Assembly (NCBI GenBank): GCA_021794075.1 | Contig: JAJYRM010000015.1 | Location: 1 to 52,940 of the forward strand | Origin: Bacteroidota bacterium | Lineage (GTDB): Bacteria; Bacteroidota; Ignavibacteria; Kryptoniales; JAKASW01 | DNA length: 52,940 nucleotides | Reading direction: 5' to 3' | Shown: piece by piece, positions 52,183 to 52,940 of the stretch | Numbering within the stretch: position 1 is the stretch's first letter | How the letters are laid out: each line of letters starts with the position of its first letter | The notes under the pieces: generated by a model | The model's database searches: none | Seen by the model: only the letters and a program-made list of their open reading frames with translations | What the model was told of the DNA's origin: nothing | Translations under genes and position numbers: made by a program

Positions 52183-52940
52183 ATCTTTCGTCTTCGTGGG
52201 CGTACCGATCGGCATCTTGCTCGCGGCGCTCTTTGCGATATTCACACATCAATTCGGACTTGGCACTCCATCAAACTCTGTCGGTGCGAGCTATGTAAGC
52301 CGTTTGTCGACTTACCACATCCCGGACACGCTTGAATTCTGTGGGGAAGGGATGCCTCTCCGTGATGAATACGTCCGGCGTAGGATGGAACAGGCATTCT
52401 ACATAGAATTGTCCGACGCGCAGATAATTCTGGATCTAAAGCGCAGTGCCGTATATTTTCCGTATATCGAAAAGAAGCTGCGGGAAATGAATCTGCCTCA
52501 GGATCTCAAGTATCTGCCTGTGGCAGAAAGCGCTCTGAGAAATCTTGTCTCTTATGCTGGGGCTGCGGGGATATGGCAATTCACGAGAGCGACTGCATGG
52601 CGCTACGGACTCATCGTCAATTATAATGTCGATGAGCGCTACAATTTTAGAAAGGCAACAGTTGCCGCGCTGAAATATCTTTCAGACCTGCACTCGGTGT
52701 TCGGCAACTGGACCACTGCCGTCGCCGCGTACAACATGGGACAAAACGGAATGCTTGCCACCGTTCGTTACCAGATGACTCATGATTACTACGATTTGCA
52801 CCTCAACGACCAGACCTCACGGTTTATTTTTAGGATCGTCGCCATAAAACAAATAATGTCGCATTACCGGAGGTATGGATTCGATCTGAATGCCGATGAA
52901 TTCTACCCGGCTCCTCAAACCAAACTTGTGGACGTGGGAA
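52166..52940 (+). CDS. Membrane-bound lytic transglycosylase (MltD-like), N-terminal part
   Basis: The frame opens at ATG 52166, inside the LOG gene, and runs to the right edge without a stop (258 codons seen). An N-terminal membrane anchor or signal (FVFVGVPIGILLAALFAIF) is followed by an SLT domain: NLPQDLKYLPVAESALRN, with the catalytic Glu near residue 120, YAGAAGIWQFTRATAWRYGL, DERYNFRKATVAALKYLSDLH and WTTAVAAYNMGQNG. This enzyme cleaves peptidoglycan glycan strands with 1,6-anhydro ring formation. MltD proteins usually carry LysM repeats at the C-terminus, which would lie beyond the window. Confidence 0.88.
   Translation, partial: MSRISKSFVFVGVPIGILLAALFAIFTHQFGLGTPSNSVGASYVSRLSTYHIPDTLEFCGEGMPLRDEYVRRRMEQAFYIELSDAQIILDLKRSAVYFPYIEKKLREMNLPQDLKYLPVAESALRNLVSYAGAAGIWQFTRATAWRYGLIVNYNVDERYNFRKATVAALKYLSDLHSVFGNWTTAVAAYNMGQNGMLATVRYQMTHDYYDLHLNDQTSRFIFRIVAIKQIMSHYRRYGFDLNADEFYPAPQTKLVDVG

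Overview
The window comes from a diderm (Gram-negative) bacterium of moderate GC. Outer-membrane lipoprotein sorting genes (LolC/E-like, LolD), Lnt, a patatin protein with a BamA-like barrel and an MltD-type transglycosylase all point to an outer membrane. Clear Shine-Dalgarno sequences, the MEP isoprenoid gene ispF, an oxidative TCA branch and a WbqC/giant-glycosyltransferase locus would fit the Bacteroidota/Chlorobiota (FCB) side of the tree, for instance an Ignavibacteria-like lineage. That placement is inference; there is no rRNA gene. No insertion sequence, prophage or CRISPR array was seen.

Layout. 1-1514 (-): the start of a large secreted beta-sandwich surface protein that runs off the left edge. 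1904-15739 (+): a tightly overlapping glycan cluster with a short leader ORF, a TPR/zinc-ribbon methyltransferase, a DegT-type sugar aminotransferase, a WbqC-like protein, a GNAT acetyltransferase and a 3366-residue protein. The last chains four GT2 domains, a phosphoribosyltransferase plus HAD phosphatase pair, two GT4-like domains, a GT9-like domain and TPR blocks. 15863-20146 (+): prfB with a programmed +1 frameshift, then two Lol permeases and LolD. 20193-20266: tRNA-Arg(CCG). 20745-23327 (+): patatin/barrel protein. 23416-27591 (-): AsmA-like protein, rsmA and a PAP2-type enzyme, all overlapping. 27800-30080 (+): tmk and an S41 protease. 30135-38020 (+): citrate synthase, a HIT protein, isocitrate dehydrogenase, an Lrp/AsnC regulator, glutamine synthetase and aconitase. 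38279-41540 (+): rpmE, rsmB and a class II aldolase. 41584-52940 (+): a long close-packed run of CDF transporter, AlaX, acylphosphatase, ispF, DedA, PHP-like protein, lnt, threonine aldolase, trpE, trpG, LOG protein and mltD (cut by the right edge).

How they work together. The left cluster looks able to make an N-acylated amino-deoxy sugar and build a complex glycan with an almost self-contained multi-domain enzyme; the adjacent secreted protein is a possible but unproven acceptor. The central cluster carries carbon from citrate to 2-oxoglutarate and ammonia into glutamine, with a local Lrp-type regulator preceded by a 12-bp palindrome. The right-hand run is mostly housekeeping with envelope functions mixed in.

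The most notable points are the giant enzyme with its embedded PRTase-HAD module (possible ribofuranosyl transfer from PRPP), a membrane-anchored PHP-like protein that has lost metal ligands, a CDF transporter with three tandem C-terminal repeats, and a threonine aldolase whose conserved N-terminus has no ordinary start codon.
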